From NCBI GenBank assembly GCA_021791235.1, contig JAJYXA010000577.1:1-15711 (forward strand): a stretch of DNA of 15,711 nucleotides, read 5' to 3'. The first letter of the stretch is position 1; each line of letters opens with the position of its first letter. Below, in pieces: positions 1 to 8,641 of the stretch. The position numbers and the translations under genes are program-made. The DNA comes from Pseudomonadota bacterium (GTDB lineage Bacteria > Pseudomonadota > Gammaproteobacteria > Burkholderiales > Thiobacillaceae). The notes under the pieces were generated by a model that saw only the letters and a list, made by a program, of their open reading frames with translations, had not been told where the DNA came from and made no database searches.

Positions 1-24
1 ACGCACAAGGCAGGGTGAAGCCGC

Positions 25-30
25 TACAAT
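25..30 (+). promoter_or_regulatory. Likely -10 box of the tRNA-Ser promoter
   Basis: TACAAT lies ten bases before the first base of the tRNA and matches the sigma-70 -10 consensus at five of six positions. The -35 box would fall at the very edge of the window and is not clear. Transcription runs rightward and converges on the leftward genes of the element. Confidence 0.5.
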
Positions 31-39
31 GCGCGGCGT

Positions 40-129
40 GGAAGCGTGGCCGAGCGGTTTAAGGCACCGGTCTTGAAAACCGGCGATGGTGCAAGCCATC
101 CGTGAGTTCGAATCTCACCGCTTCCGCCA
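40..129 (+). tRNA. tRNA-Ser (anticodon UGA)
   Basis: A 90-nt class II tRNA. The acceptor stem pairs GGAAGCG (40-46) with CGCTTCC (119-125), followed by discriminator G and an encoded CCA (127-129). The anticodon stem CCGGT/ACCGG encloses the loop CTTGAAA, giving anticodon TGA at 74-76. A long variable arm, as in serine tRNAs, precedes a T-arm with loop TTCGAAT. Its 3' end is the integration site of the element. The element supplies an identical 14-bp end, so the tRNA stays intact after integration. Confidence 0.97.
116..129 (+). other. attL: attL core (3' end of tRNA-Ser)
   Basis: CACCGCTTCCGCCA covers part of the T-stem, the 3' acceptor strand and CCA. The same 14 bases occur at 15614-15627 beyond the integrase gene, and the flanking bases differ. 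This is the usual geometry of tyrosine-integrase insertion into the 3' end of a tRNA gene. The crossover must lie within this identity block. Confidence 0.92.
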
Positions 130-172
130 AAACACCAATAAAAACAATAACTTAAAAGTGTAGTGCGGGAAA

Positions 173-192
173 ACCCACCAGCAAACCCACCA
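173..192 (+). repeat. Paired ACCCACCA motifs, putative left integrase arm sites
   Basis: Two direct copies of ACCCACCA (173-180 and 185-192) start 12 bp apart, 44 bp inside the attL core. The same pair, same orientation and same 12-bp spacing, occurs near the other end (15462-15481). Direct repeats on both sides of a core are what arm-type binding sites of the integrase N-terminal domain look like. Binding by this integrase is inferred. Confidence 0.65.
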
Positions 193-216
193 CTAGCCGC
201 ACGCTTGAAAAACGTG

Positions 217-402
217 CTATTCGGGTAGCAGGTTCCCCGGTGTAAGCCCCCGCGCCTGCAGTATCCGGCGCAGTTTTCGCAGCGCCAGCCATTCGATGCG
301 GCGCACTTCCTGAACCGAAACCGGCCGCCCTTCCTCCGCGGACAATGCGGCCGCGATTTCTTCTTCCGTTGCGGTATCGATCGCCTCGGGCTGGTCTACC
401 AT
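217..402 (-). CDS. Small sigma-70 region 4-like DNA-binding protein
   Basis: This 61-residue protein has a region around residues 13-49 that resembles the helix-turn-helix of sigma-70 region 4: an acidic helix (EEEIAAAL), then SVQEVRRIEWLALRKLRRIL, close to the RIRQIEAKALRKLR signature of sigma factors. I chose the ATG at 402, which overlaps the TGA of the upstream gene (TGATG), implying translational coupling; a GTG one codon upstream is possible. It is the last gene before attL. A DNA-binding role is likely; whether it recruits RNA polymerase or merely shares the fold is unknown. It lacks region 2, so it is not a complete sigma factor. Confidence 0.6.
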   Translation of the reverse strand: MVDQPEAIDTATEEEIAAALSAEEGRPVSVQEVRRIEWLALRKLRRILQARGLTPGNLLPE

Positions 403-2846
403 CACTGCCCCACTGCGCTGGCCACGTCCGGCGCGCGCTCCGGCGCGAGTTCACCCGGCCGCCACCAGAAGTCTTGCCCCCAGTCCTCCTGCGCGCGGTC
501 GCGCATGCGGCTCAAATAGCCGGGGGAGAGCATTTCCTGCAGATCCTGCAGGCCCGCATGATCGAGCGCGGACTTGGCATACCACAGGTTGACGAATGGC
601 ATGTGCGAGCGGGCGAAGCGCACGGCCTCGGCGCCGGCGTGGGTGTCCTCTCCACGGATAGCCTGGCCGACGTTGCCGACCGTCAAATCCACAGCTTCGA
701 AGCCACTGCCGATCAGCGGGCCGGCAAGGTTCATCCAGTTGGGCACGCCCGCGCGGTTCTGGCCGCCCATGCCGGTGTAAAGGAAGTCGCCGAAGATGCC
801 CACCCCGCCGCCTTGGGCGAAAGCCGCGCCCCAAAACTTGGGCGTGGTCATGTCGCGCGGGTCTTTGCCGTTCACCATGTCCTTGAGTTCGACCGCCAGC
901 GCGCCAAAGATCGTCAGGGCGGTGCTGAGCCCCGCGCCGTAGGCCACGGATGAGGCCTTGTCGCCGGTACGCCACTGCTCGGCCATGCGTCCCCAATGCC
1001 GCGAAATCATTGCCATGGGGAAACCCTTGAACAGGGCGATGGAGCGCAGGAATTCGCCTTCGATGGTGCCTTTCTTGGTGCCACGGGTGACGGCCGCGCG
1101 GGTTTGCAAATCCTGCGACAGCGAGGCGAATTCGGATTCGTCGGCAATCGTGCCCAGCAGCCGGGAGACCGCCCTGTCCTGGTCGCGCAGCGACAGCCCC
1201 GCGGCCGTCAAGTCGGCTTCCGGGATCGCGCGCACGGCCTGCAGGGTCAGCATCTGGCTGCCGCGCCAGCTTTCCGGATGGGCCATCCGCCACACCTTGA
1301 AGTCGGTTTCGGTCACGCCCTTGGCGACCAGGCGCGCGCGGTCGCCCGCGTCGAGCGCCTGCCAGTCGGCGCGGGACATTTTGCCGAGCGCGCCCATCAT
1401 GGTGACGGAGAACCCGCGCCGCACGGCATCCGTCCAGGCTTCCAGCAGGCTGGCCTTCATCGTGGCGTTTGCCAGCTTGCCCGTCCACCCCTTGCCGACG
1501 TTGGCTTCCGCCCAGCGGTTCATGTCGGAAATCACGCTTTCCGCCACCAGGCCGGCGCGGTTGGCGTAGTCCGCCGAATCCTTGCCGAAGGCGCGCACCA
1601 GGTTGATGAGGGAATCGGCCACGCCCAGGCGGTTGAATCCCGTGGTGACGAAGTAGGTCGGCACGTCGGTGATGCTGGAAATCAGCGCCGAGCCGAGCTT
1701 GCCGAATACCTCAACATTGCGCGCGCCCTGGGCGACTTCGGCCAGCCTCACATTCGCCACCGTGCCGGTGTTGCCGTTGAGCACGTCCCACATGTTCTGC
1801 GTGCTGACCAGCCACGGGCCGACCATATCGGACGCACCCGTCCGCAGCGCGGTGTCGTGCAGGTAGCCCCACTGGGTGAGCGGGTTCGGGCCGAATTCCT
1901 CGACCAGGGCGATGTCGCGGGCAAGGCGCGAGACGTGCCCCTGCATCGCGGACAGGACGCCGCCCCGGTTGTAGTTCGCGGCATAGGTCAGATAGCTTTC
2001 AGCGTCCTTGAAGTGGATCGCCCGGTGCGCGCTGCCACGGTTCGCGCGCATGCCGGTTGTCTGGCCGGGCTCCGTCTTGTTCATGCCGCCGGTGGTGATG
2101 GTCTCCCATGCGCGGCTGAGCAGGTCGGTCATCTGCGCATCGTCGAGCCGTGCGCCGTTTTCGTCGACGTAGCGCGAGCGATCCAGCAGCGGCAGGATGT
2201 CGCCCACCCACTTGGACTGCCCCTCCTTGAGCACGCGCACGTCGTCGTGCGGCTGGGGCAGGTAACCGTAGTCGAGCTTCCCCACGTCGCCGCCGGATGC
2301 GTTGAACCGCTGCCGCATGGCCTCGACCGTGTTCAGCCACGCCTTGGCAGCCTTGGCCGCCAGCGGGTTGCCGGTCTGCTCGCCGAAAACCTCGCGCACC
2401 AGGTCGGCGGCCTGCCGCGCATCCTCCACCATGCCGAGGAACTTCGGGTTCACGGCGTTGAGAGTATCGATCAGGCCGGTAAAGTATTCGTTGGAAACCC
2501 CGCGCACGAAGCGGTGCGCATCGTCCAGCACGCGCGCCACCGCGTGGAACGGCTTCAGGCCGTCCGCCACCAGCGCGCTGTAGCGGTTCATCACCCGGTC
2601 ATGCGCCAGGATCGTCAGAGCCGTGCGCTGCTTGGCCTTGCCGGCTTCGTGCAGCAGGGCCTTGCCGGCTTCATCGGCGGCGGCGTTGAGCCTCGCCTCG
2701 CGGCTCATCTGCTGCCAGGCGGCGGGATCCTTGCGCGCCAGCTGCTTCATGCTGTCCACGATGCGGCCTTCGATGTTCTGGGCTTCCTGCTGGGTGACGC
2801 TGCGGCCGATGGCTTGCGCCACCGCCTGGATGCATTCGCTTCTCAT
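402..2846 (-). CDS. Large internal virion (ejection) protein, T7 gp16-like role
   Basis: An 814-residue protein typical of the large internal core protein of short-tailed phages, which leaves the capsid with the DNA and helps it cross the cell envelope. It is mostly alpha-helical. A hydrophobic segment lies near residues 636-654 (GLSTALTIFGALAVELKDM), followed by a Gly-rich stretch. A Trp-rich tail (QEDWGQDFWWRPGE) ends a conserved-looking C-terminal part. I chose the ATG at 2846 because it overlaps the upstream TGA (ATGA) and has a GAGG eight bases upstream; an ATG seven codons earlier is possible. The assignment rests on size, composition and position after a gp14-like gene and a murein-hydrolase gene. 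I see no enzymatic motif here. Confidence 0.6.
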   Translation of the reverse strand: MRSECIQAVAQAIGRSVTQQEAQNIEGRIVDSMKQLARKDPAAWQQMSREARLNAAADEAGKALLHEAGKAKQRTALTILAHDRVMNRYSALVADGLKPFHAVARVLDDAHRFVRGVSNEYFTGLIDTLNAVNPKFLGMVEDARQAADLVREVFGEQTGNPLAAKAAKAWLNTVEAMRQRFNASGGDVGKLDYGYLPQPHDDVRVLKEGQSKWVGDILPLLDRSRYVDENGARLDDAQMTDLLSRAWETITTGGMNKTEPGQTTGMRANRGSAHRAIHFKDAESYLTYAANYNRGGVLSAMQGHVSRLARDIALVEEFGPNPLTQWGYLHDTALRTGASDMVGPWLVSTQNMWDVLNGNTGTVANVRLAEVAQGARNVEVFGKLGSALISSITDVPTYFVTTGFNRLGVADSLINLVRAFGKDSADYANRAGLVAESVISDMNRWAEANVGKGWTGKLANATMKASLLEAWTDAVRRGFSVTMMGALGKMSRADWQALDAGDRARLVAKGVTETDFKVWRMAHPESWRGSQMLTLQAVRAIPEADLTAAGLSLRDQDRAVSRLLGTIADESEFASLSQDLQTRAAVTRGTKKGTIEGEFLRSIALFKGFPMAMISRHWGRMAEQWRTGDKASSVAYGAGLSTALTIFGALAVELKDMVNGKDPRDMTTPKFWGAAFAQGGGVGIFGDFLYTGMGGQNRAGVPNWMNLAGPLIGSGFEAVDLTVGNVGQAIRGEDTHAGAEAVRFARSHMPFVNLWYAKSALDHAGLQDLQEMLSPGYLSRMRDRAQEDWGQDFWWRPGELAPERAPDVASAVGQ

Positions 2847-4258
2847 ACTGGGAACCTCAAGGCGCAATTGACGGCCGCTTTGAATGCGGCGGTTTCGGTT
2901 CTGGCTTGGGCCTCGACCGTATCGGCGTGCTGGATCAGGTCGGCCATGCGCACGTCGGTGCCATCGTCCAGGCGGACAACGGCGTCGGGTGTGCGGGTTG
3001 CGATGTCGAGGGCGCGCACCTGTTCAGGGGTGGCGGGCTTGGCATCCGCCTGGCGCGCTGCCGGGTCTTGCCCGAGCATGCGCGTCATCACCTCGCGCAC
3101 CTGCTCGACGATCCTGTCCGGGATGCCGTCATCCGGCTGCAAAGCGGGTGTGGCGGGGCCGCCAGCGTCGGGCGGGGCCATCACCTCGGGCGGCGGGTTT
3201 AAGTCCATCCGGGTGGCTTCCAGCGCGTCGGGGGCCTCGCGTGCCACGGTCTCGCGCACACGCTGCGCGATGGTGCCGAGCTGGGCCGGGTCGGCGTCCA
3301 CCCGGTGGGCCACGTTGACCACCTCGCCGGCGTCCATCTGCTGGCGCGCGAGGATCTGCGCATCGTGTGCCTTGCCGGCCGCTGGCAGGTCTCCGGTACG
3401 CACCAGGGCGTCGCCGTCGCGCACCCGCACTTCGTTCATGGTCAGCAGGGCGGCGTGTTCGTCGGGGGACAGGCTCGCCGACTTGCCACGGTGGAACGCG
3501 CCGCCGAACGCCGCACCGGTCAGCGCGGCAATGGTGAGATTCACCGGGTCGAAGGGCTGGTACTGCGCCGCGATCTTGTCGTAATCCGCATGCTGCAGCA
3601 GCGCATGGATGCCGCCCACTTCCGCCACGGTCAGGGCCGGGTTCACCGCGCCGCCAATGGCCGCGCTCTGCAGTCGGGTCGCGCCCATCGCAGCGGGCAG
3701 GCGCATGCCCACGGCGGCGGACACCGCCGAGACCGTGCCGGCCAGTGCGGCGGTCTGGCCGTCCACGCCCTGGTCGCTCAATTCCTGCGCGCGGTTGATG
3801 CCCACATCCGCGCCGAACAGCACAGGCCCGGCAGGGCCAGCGGTCGAGTAGCCCACCGCCTTGCTGACGGTGGACAGCACGCCATGCGCGATCTGCCCGG
3901 CGATGCCGACCGCTTCCGGGTCGGGCGCGTAGTCCCTGGCCTTTTCCCGGAAGCCTCGCGCTACCGGGCTATTTCCCATCTGCTCGATCGTTTCGCGCTG
4001 CACCTTGCGCATATCCGGCGCGGGCTGCCCGTTGACGGCGGCCACCAGGGGCACGTCGCGGAATGCTGCCGCCTTGCCGTAGGCGTCGAGGATGGCCGAC
4101 CACGCGCTGGCCGTGGTGTATCCGGCATGCGGCAGCGAGTCCACCAGTGCGCTGCCGAAGCCCTGGAAGGTGCCCGGCGCGGGCTCCGGTTCGGGCGGGC
4201 GCTGCACCGACTGCGCGAGGGAGTTGTCGCGTTCTACGGGATAGAGTTCGTCGAACAT
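2843..4258 (-). CDS. Putative internal virion protein
   Basis: A 471-residue protein with a Pro-rich N-terminus (PPEPEPAPGTF, about residues 21-31). A central part, about residues 125-215, is rich in Ala, Gly and Val and contains several weakly hydrophobic stretches. The C-terminal half is charged and helical. Its ATG overlaps the stop of the hydrolase gene upstream (TAATG), and its TGA overlaps the start of the 814-residue gene downstream (ATGA). The three are therefore probably made in fixed ratio. I do not recognise a named domain. Position and composition suggest an ejection protein, perhaps corresponding to the N-terminal part of a protein that is single in other phages. Confidence 0.5.
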   Translation of the reverse strand: MFDELYPVERDNSLAQSVQRPPEPEPAPGTFQGFGSALVDSLPHAGYTTASAWSAILDAYGKAAAFRDVPLVAAVNGQPAPDMRKVQRETIEQMGNSPVARGFREKARDYAPDPEAVGIAGQIAHGVLSTVSKAVGYSTAGPAGPVLFGADVGINRAQELSDQGVDGQTAALAGTVSAVSAAVGMRLPAAMGATRLQSAAIGGAVNPALTVAEVGGIHALLQHADYDKIAAQYQPFDPVNLTIAALTGAAFGGAFHRGKSASLSPDEHAALLTMNEVRVRDGDALVRTGDLPAAGKAHDAQILARQQMDAGEVVNVAHRVDADPAQLGTIAQRVRETVAREAPDALEATRMDLNPPPEVMAPPDAGGPATPALQPDDGIPDRIVEQVREVMTRMLGQDPAARQADAKPATPEQVRALDIATRTPDAVVRLDDGTDVRMADLIQHADTVEAQARTETAAFKAAVNCALRFPV

Positions 4259-6828
4259 TACGGCGCCACCTTGAGCACGAAGGGTGCCCCCGTTGCATCG
4301 CGCACCACGTCGCTGCCGGTGCGGATCAGGTAGCTGCCCTGCCCGAAGGTCTGCAGCCGCGCGGCGGGGATGAACTTAGCCAGGTCGGCGCCGCTCAGCG
4401 CGACCCCGCCCGCGATGAACTTGCCGCCCTGTGCGGACAGGCGGGCGGGCACGGTCGAGCGCAGCGCATCGGCGAAGCGGCTGTCCGACCAGCCGTAGGG
4501 CTTGGCGATCCTGCCGCCGTTGTGCTCCACGATGCCGCCGGTGGCGATGTTCACTGCCTGCGCAACGTCGCCCCCGCCGTCCGCCCTGAACTTGGCGTAA
4601 ATCCCGAAAGCCGCTTCGGCGGCGGCATCGCGCCCCTGCGGGGTCTGGTAGACGCCTTCGAGGGCCTTGTAAATTTCCGCCTTGGTGCCGTACTCCTTCG
4701 CCTCGTCGATCTTGGCGCGCTTCTGCTCGATCGCTTCCTTGCCCTGCAGATAGAGCAACGCGGCATTGCTGCCCTCGGTTGTACGGTGCGCCGAGAGCAT
4801 CGCCGCCACGGCAAGGGTGCCGTGTTTGTCGTTGAGCTGGGTGGACAGCGACTGCACCCCGGCTGGCCCCGCCGCCGTGAAAACCTGCCCCAGCACGCGG
4901 GCCTTGTCCACGGCCTGAAGGCTGCCGAGGTACTGCCCGAAGGCGTCGGCCTCGGGGTCGGACATGATCGTCAGGCGAGTGCCGTAATCGACGGCCATCT
5001 GGCGCGCAGCACCGGCGCGTCGCGCGAGTTCCTGCGTCAGTCCCTTTGGGTCGTCGAACCGTTGCAACGGCTTGATGCCGTAGCTGCCTACGGCCATCGC
5101 GTAGCCCACCGGGTCGGTGGCGCGCGCCTGCTTCACCTGGTCAACGGCCTTGACCAGGATTTCATAGTTCTGCTGCCGCGCGGCGAAGCCCTCGCCGGGC
5201 GTCGGCTTGGCCGTTTCCAGCATATCGACCAGCGCGGCGGCGGGGAGGGTCTTGACCTGCTGCAGCGTCTGCCCCAGCTGGGCCACGCCCTTGAATTCCG
5301 CGAAGCGCTTCACGCCGTCCGCCTGCCCGTATGCCTGGATGAATTCGCCCTCGCTCGGCGCGTCGGGTGCGAAACCGTTGGTCAGGTAGGCGGACGACGC
5401 ATCCCGCACCCGGCTGCGCAGCGCATCGCGCGCTTCGGCCATGCCCTGGTTCGACTGCGCGCGGGCCAGCTGCATGACGTGCAGCCGCCAGTCGGCGGGC
5501 AAGGCATCCAGCATGGGGAATCCGGTTGCGGCCGTGGGGTCGCGTTGGGGACTGGCCGCCGTAGACGTGGGAATGGGTGTGCCTTCGGTCGCTGCGGCCA
5601 GCCCCGACGTGATCTGCTGGTCGGTGTACGGCTGCTGGCCGTTCTCGACGCGAATCATGGCGCGGGTCAGTTTGGTGAGGGTGGCGGTGTCGCGCAGGTT
5701 GAGCGGGTCGCCGGGCTTGACGCCCATTTCCTTCGCCACTGTGGTGGCATAGGCCACCGTGTTGTTCTCGGTCGCCGGTGCCCAGCGAACGAAGATGCCC
5801 TCCACGGTGTCAATGCCGTGCTTGTCCTGGTAGGTGAGCAGCGTCTTGCCCATGGCGCGGATACCTGCCTCGGGCGAGGAAAACGTCACGTAGCGCGGGT
5901 CGTTGCCCTGCACTTCGCCTTTCCAGCTGTCTCCCCCCTTCATCACGTTGCCGGGGTTGTTGTTGCGGATACCGCGCGGCTGCGAAGCGTCGCCGGGCGC
6001 CGAGGGCACGACACCCACCCCGCCGGCCTGGTTGAGCTGTGCCGCCAGCGCGGGCGCGGCGGCCTGGAAGAGCTGGCGGCCGATCTGCTCGCGCTTCAGT
6101 GGGCTGATCTGCTCGGCGTTGCGCTGGAAGTGGGCGAAAGCGCCCACCGGGTCTTTCATGCGCCATGCCTCGTAGCGCATTTCAAAGCCCGCATCCCGGT
6201 ACTTGGTCGCCTGCAGCTGCGCGGTGGCATCGTCCCAGCCGTTGAGCTTGGCGAGGGTCGCGGTTTCCTCCTGAGCCACCCCCACGGCCTGGGCGAAGCG
6301 CTGGTCGTCAGTGTAGTTGAACGCGGCATCCTGAATGCTCACGATGGCGCGCGAGTCGGCGGCCTGAATCTGGTATTTGCGCGATTCCTGCCCGGCGTGG
6401 CGGTTGACCGCATCCAGGGCGTTCTGCAAGCGGGCATTGACGACCGGCTCGACCATCTGGCGAACTGCCGGGTTCTGCACGCCGTCCAGCGCCTTCCGCT
6501 TGATGTCGTCGAAGCCCTTTATCACGGCTTCCGATCCGAGCACGGCGTCCTTGCCCTGCCGGATCATGAACCCGCTTTCCGGGTTGTAGAGCCGGTCGTT
6601 CAACCCCGCCGTCACCTGCGTGTCGATGTCCTTCGCCGCAGTGGCGTTGGCCTCGCGCTGCATGTCCACCGCGATGGCGCCGATGTGCTGGCCTAGATCG
6701 CTCAACCCCTTGCCGAGTTGCTGCGCCTGCGCGCCCGCCACGTCCGGCATGTTGGGCGCGGTCAGGCGGGATTGCGGCAGGCTGTTGGGGGTGGCCTGGA
6801 AGCCGTTGTACTGCGGTACGGTAGGCAC
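4258..6828 (-). CDS. Ejection protein with murein-hydrolase-like domain
   Basis: An 856-residue virion protein. Residues about 285-400 form a recognisable domain starting RGIRNNNPGNV, continuing with SPEAGIRAM (318-326) and RWAPATENNT (348-357). This pattern is common in phage structural proteins thought to open peptidoglycan during DNA entry. The rest is helical: N-terminal Gln/Ala-rich about 1-150, and a long C-terminal part after a Thr/Ser/Pro linker near 415-430. The start is GTG at 6828, supported by AAGGAG eight bases upstream; that motif overlaps the end of the preceding gene. T7 carries its comparable lytic domain in gp16; here it sits in a separate upstream gene. Peptidoglycan cleavage itself is inferred. 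Confidence 0.7.
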   Translation of the reverse strand: MPTVPQYNGFQATPNSLPQSRLTAPNMPDVAGAQAQQLGKGLSDLGQHIGAIAVDMQREANATAAKDIDTQVTAGLNDRLYNPESGFMIRQGKDAVLGSEAVIKGFDDIKRKALDGVQNPAVRQMVEPVVNARLQNALDAVNRHAGQESRKYQIQAADSRAIVSIQDAAFNYTDDQRFAQAVGVAQEETATLAKLNGWDDATAQLQATKYRDAGFEMRYEAWRMKDPVGAFAHFQRNAEQISPLKREQIGRQLFQAAAPALAAQLNQAGGVGVVPSAPGDASQPRGIRNNNPGNVMKGGDSWKGEVQGNDPRYVTFSSPEAGIRAMGKTLLTYQDKHGIDTVEGIFVRWAPATENNTVAYATTVAKEMGVKPGDPLNLRDTATLTKLTRAMIRVENGQQPYTDQQITSGLAAATEGTPIPTSTAASPQRDPTAATGFPMLDALPADWRLHVMQLARAQSNQGMAEARDALRSRVRDASSAYLTNGFAPDAPSEGEFIQAYGQADGVKRFAEFKGVAQLGQTLQQVKTLPAAALVDMLETAKPTPGEGFAARQQNYEILVKAVDQVKQARATDPVGYAMAVGSYGIKPLQRFDDPKGLTQELARRAGAARQMAVDYGTRLTIMSDPEADAFGQYLGSLQAVDKARVLGQVFTAAGPAGVQSLSTQLNDKHGTLAVAAMLSAHRTTEGSNAALLYLQGKEAIEQKRAKIDEAKEYGTKAEIYKALEGVYQTPQGRDAAAEAAFGIYAKFRADGGGDVAQAVNIATGGIVEHNGGRIAKPYGWSDSRFADALRSTVPARLSAQGGKFIAGGVALSGADLAKFIPAARLQTFGQGSYLIRTGSDVVRDATGAPFVLKVAP

Positions 6829-6833
6829 TTGGG

Positions 6834-7205
6834 TTACTCCTTGACGTGAATGCTGCGGATGCCGTGTTTTTGCATCAGGCGCTGGACGGATCGCTCTGTC
6901 GCGCCCAATGTCCGGGCGATCTTTGCCACGCCGACGCCCTGCGCGGCCATGGTCCGCACCTGTTCCAGTTCGGCATCGTCTACGCGGTAAACGGTCCTTC
7001 CCTCATGTGTCGCCCAGGTGAGTCCGATTGCGATGGATCTGGCGGTCTTGTGGTCAATGCCGAAGATGGCGCCCAGCTCGCGGTAGGGCAAACCCCTTTG
7101 CTGCCGAAGGCGGCGCAGTTCCTCGACCTTCTCGGGGTTCATCTTCGCGCGTGCATTGCTGGTGCCGTAGGCCTTGCCAGCGGGTGTAGTCGCTGCGGCT
7201 TCCAT
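6834..7205 (-). CDS. Double helix-turn-helix DNA-binding protein
   Basis: A 123-residue protein with two helix-turn-helix candidates. The first is around residues 28-62 (YRELGAIFGIDHKTARSIAIG, ending in LTWAT), a pattern seen in DNA-binding parts of phage HNH-type proteins. The second is around 78-116 (IARTLGATERSVQRLMQKHGI), resolvase-like. No nuclease motif is visible. Its ATG directly abuts the TAG of the gp14-like gene, and its end supplies the ribosome binding site of the next gene. It may be a regulator of the module, or a homing endonuclease that has lost its catalytic domain. Confidence 0.65.
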   Translation of the reverse strand: MEAAATTPAGKAYGTSNARAKMNPEKVEELRRLRQQRGLPYRELGAIFGIDHKTARSIAIGLTWATHEGRTVYRVDDAELEQVRTMAAQGVGVAKIARTLGATERSVQRLMQKHGIRSIHVKE

Positions 7206-7721
7206 CTATCGCACGCTGGGCTTGTTCATCGCATACCAGGATGAAGCCACTTGGCCCGCCCCGGTCAGCATCGACGATGCGCCGGCCATGAATGGGCTGA
7301 TGCCTGCTGCGGTGCCGCGCTTAGTGATGGCCTCGCTCTGGTAGTTGGCGCCTTGCGTACGCAAACCCCACGCGCTACGCACGGCGTTGGCTTCCAGCGT
7401 GTTCTTGTCGATCGCTTTCATGATGTCCGTGCTGGCCTGCAATTCGGCGGCGTTGCCCTCTCCAAGGTCGATTCCGTTTGCCGCCATCGACGCGCGCTGC
7501 CGGCTCTTGAGCTGGCCGGCTTGCAAGGTGAGCGCGCCGACCTGCTGCTGGCCGTTGAGCAGTTCCTGTTGCGCACCGAGTTCCGAGATGCGCGCGTTGA
7601 TGTCGGCCATCGCCGCGTCGAACTGCAACTGGCGCTTGGTCGATTTGGCCGCGTAGAAACCGCCGATGGCGCCTGAGACTGCGCCTGCGGCCTGCATGCC
7701 GAGTGAGAGAGCTGCGAACAT
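7206..7721 (-). CDS. Internal virion protein, T7 gp14-like
   Basis: A 171-residue protein; T7 gp14 is 196. Residues 5-25 are small and hydrophobic with Gly repeats (SLGMQAAGAVSGAIGGFYAA), followed by a helical, coiled-coil-like part (about 28-75). The segment SMAANGIDLGEGNAAEL is typical of this family, and a second Gly/Ala-rich stretch lies near the C-terminus. In T7, gp14 forms the outer-membrane pore of the ejection channel. The open frame extends further upstream to 7850, but the ATG at 7721 has a strong GGAGAA site and lies beyond the end of the preceding gene, so I start there. Confidence 0.75.
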   Translation of the reverse strand: MFAALSLGMQAAGAVSGAIGGFYAAKSTKRQLQFDAAMADINARISELGAQQELLNGQQQVGALTLQAGQLKSRQRASMAANGIDLGEGNAAELQASTDIMKAIDKNTLEANAVRSAWGLRTQGANYQSEAITKRGTAAGISPFMAGASSMLTGAGQVASSWYAMNKPSVR

Positions 7722-7731
7722 GGGTTCTCCT

Positions 7732-7959
7732 TCAGCGGTGGCAGCCTTGCCGCTCGGCCATGCCGTAGAGCACGTCCAGGTGGTCGGGCTGGTAGATGAG
7801 TTGCAGCGAGTAGACCGCCTGGCGCAGCTGCTCGTCGGGATGCCGCGCAAGCCAGCGGCGCACCACGGCGCGCTTTGATCTGGCGGCCATGTCCTGCATC
7901 TCCGGTGTGAGCGGCAGACCGTATTTCAGGCGGATGCGCATGCTCTGTTCGCTAGCCAT
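7732..7959 (-). CDS. Small hypothetical protein of the virion module
   Basis: A 75-residue basic protein with no domain I recognise; it has helical, amphipathic stretches (RSKRAVVRRWLARHPDEQLR). Its ATG lies inside the end of the upstream coiled-coil gene, an 8-base overlap ending in TAG, and the next gene starts 10 bases after its stop. The tight packing and good codon use support a real gene. The role is unknown. Confidence 0.55.
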   Translation of the reverse strand: MASEQSMRIRLKYGLPLTPEMQDMAARSKRAVVRRWLARHPDEQLRQAVYSLQLIYQPDHLDVLYGMAERQGCHR

Positions 7960-8629
7960 TGCCGCCGTCCGTCAGGCCCGCGGCTTCGGCAACGCGGTGC
8001 AGGGCGGCCAAGGCGTCCGCGCTGCACTGATCCGCAGCCTGGGCGATAGATCCCGGCGAGTCGGGGCAGTATCGGGTGAAGTTGAGAGAAATATTTCGGT
8101 GGGTGCTGAATCCTTGGGTTGCCCAATCGACGTTGTCGGCGAGCGCGTTACCGATCCCGTCTGACACGGACCCCAAACCTTCGATATAAGGCTGCGCGTG
8201 GGCGAAGCTACCCTTTGTGAGCCGGTAAAACCTAACCGCGTGGGCGCGCATCTTGGCATTAATGCCCACCCATTCCCGCATGGCCTCGGTCAAAGCGGCA
8301 AACGCCTTATCGAGGTCCACAGCAGTCTTCATCCGCTGGCCCGCCAGTTGGTCGACCTTCTTCAGCAGGGCGTCTGCCTCGCGCTTCCGGGCTTGGTTTT
8401 CCTCGTTCCGTTTCGCCTCCTCCGCATGGCTCCGCGCATCGCGCAGCAGCAGTGCATCCCCGCGCAGGTCGGCCAGGTGCAGCGATGCCGCCCGCGCCTT
8501 GCGGATGGCCGAATCGTCGTGCGGTGCCGATGCCAGGGCAAGAGACGCCGCCGCGTTGGCCTGCTCGGCGCGCTCGATGTCAATTTCCAGTTCTTCGAGG
8601 CGCTGGTTGAGTTCGTTCAAGGTGCTCAT
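7952..8629 (-). CDS. Coiled-coil hypothetical phage protein
   Basis: A 225-residue protein whose first 110 residues are strongly helical and charged, starting with a heptad-like stretch (LNELNQRLEELEIDIERAEQ), and likely form coiled coils. The C-terminal half is less charged, with Tyr/Phe-containing segments. I recognise no family. It starts 12 bases after the cement gene with a strong AGGGGG site. Its position between the cement and gp14-like genes suggests a virion or assembly role, which is inference. Confidence 0.6.
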   Translation of the reverse strand: MSTLNELNQRLEELEIDIERAEQANAAASLALASAPHDDSAIRKARAASLHLADLRGDALLLRDARSHAEEAKRNEENQARKREADALLKKVDQLAGQRMKTAVDLDKAFAALTEAMREWVGINAKMRAHAVRFYRLTKGSFAHAQPYIEGLGSVSDGIGNALADNVDWATQGFSTHRNISLNFTRYCPDSPGSIAQAADQCSADALAALHRVAEAAGLTDGGNG

Positions 8630-8641
8630 GGTGTCCCCCTA

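Noticed and set aside
152..454. A 100-codon minus-strand frame next to attL
   Set aside because: Overlaps the coupled sigma-like gene and the end of the 814-residue gene, is Arg/Gly-rich and runs through the arm sites.
996..3584. An 862-codon open frame on the plus strand
   Set aside because: It lies opposite the intact ejection-protein genes, which have ribosome sites and coupled starts. Its residues are His/Gly/Arg/Val-rich, as expected for the antisense of GC-rich genes.
4063..6696. An 877-codon open frame on the plus strand
   Set aside because: Antisense of the hydrolase-domain ejection gene and its neighbour, with the same shadow composition. Phage families support only the minus-strand frame.
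7722..7850. A 43-residue N-terminal extension of the gp14-like protein
   Set aside because: It would overlap the preceding small gene out of frame, and the ATG at 7721 with GGAGAA gives the normal family N-terminus.
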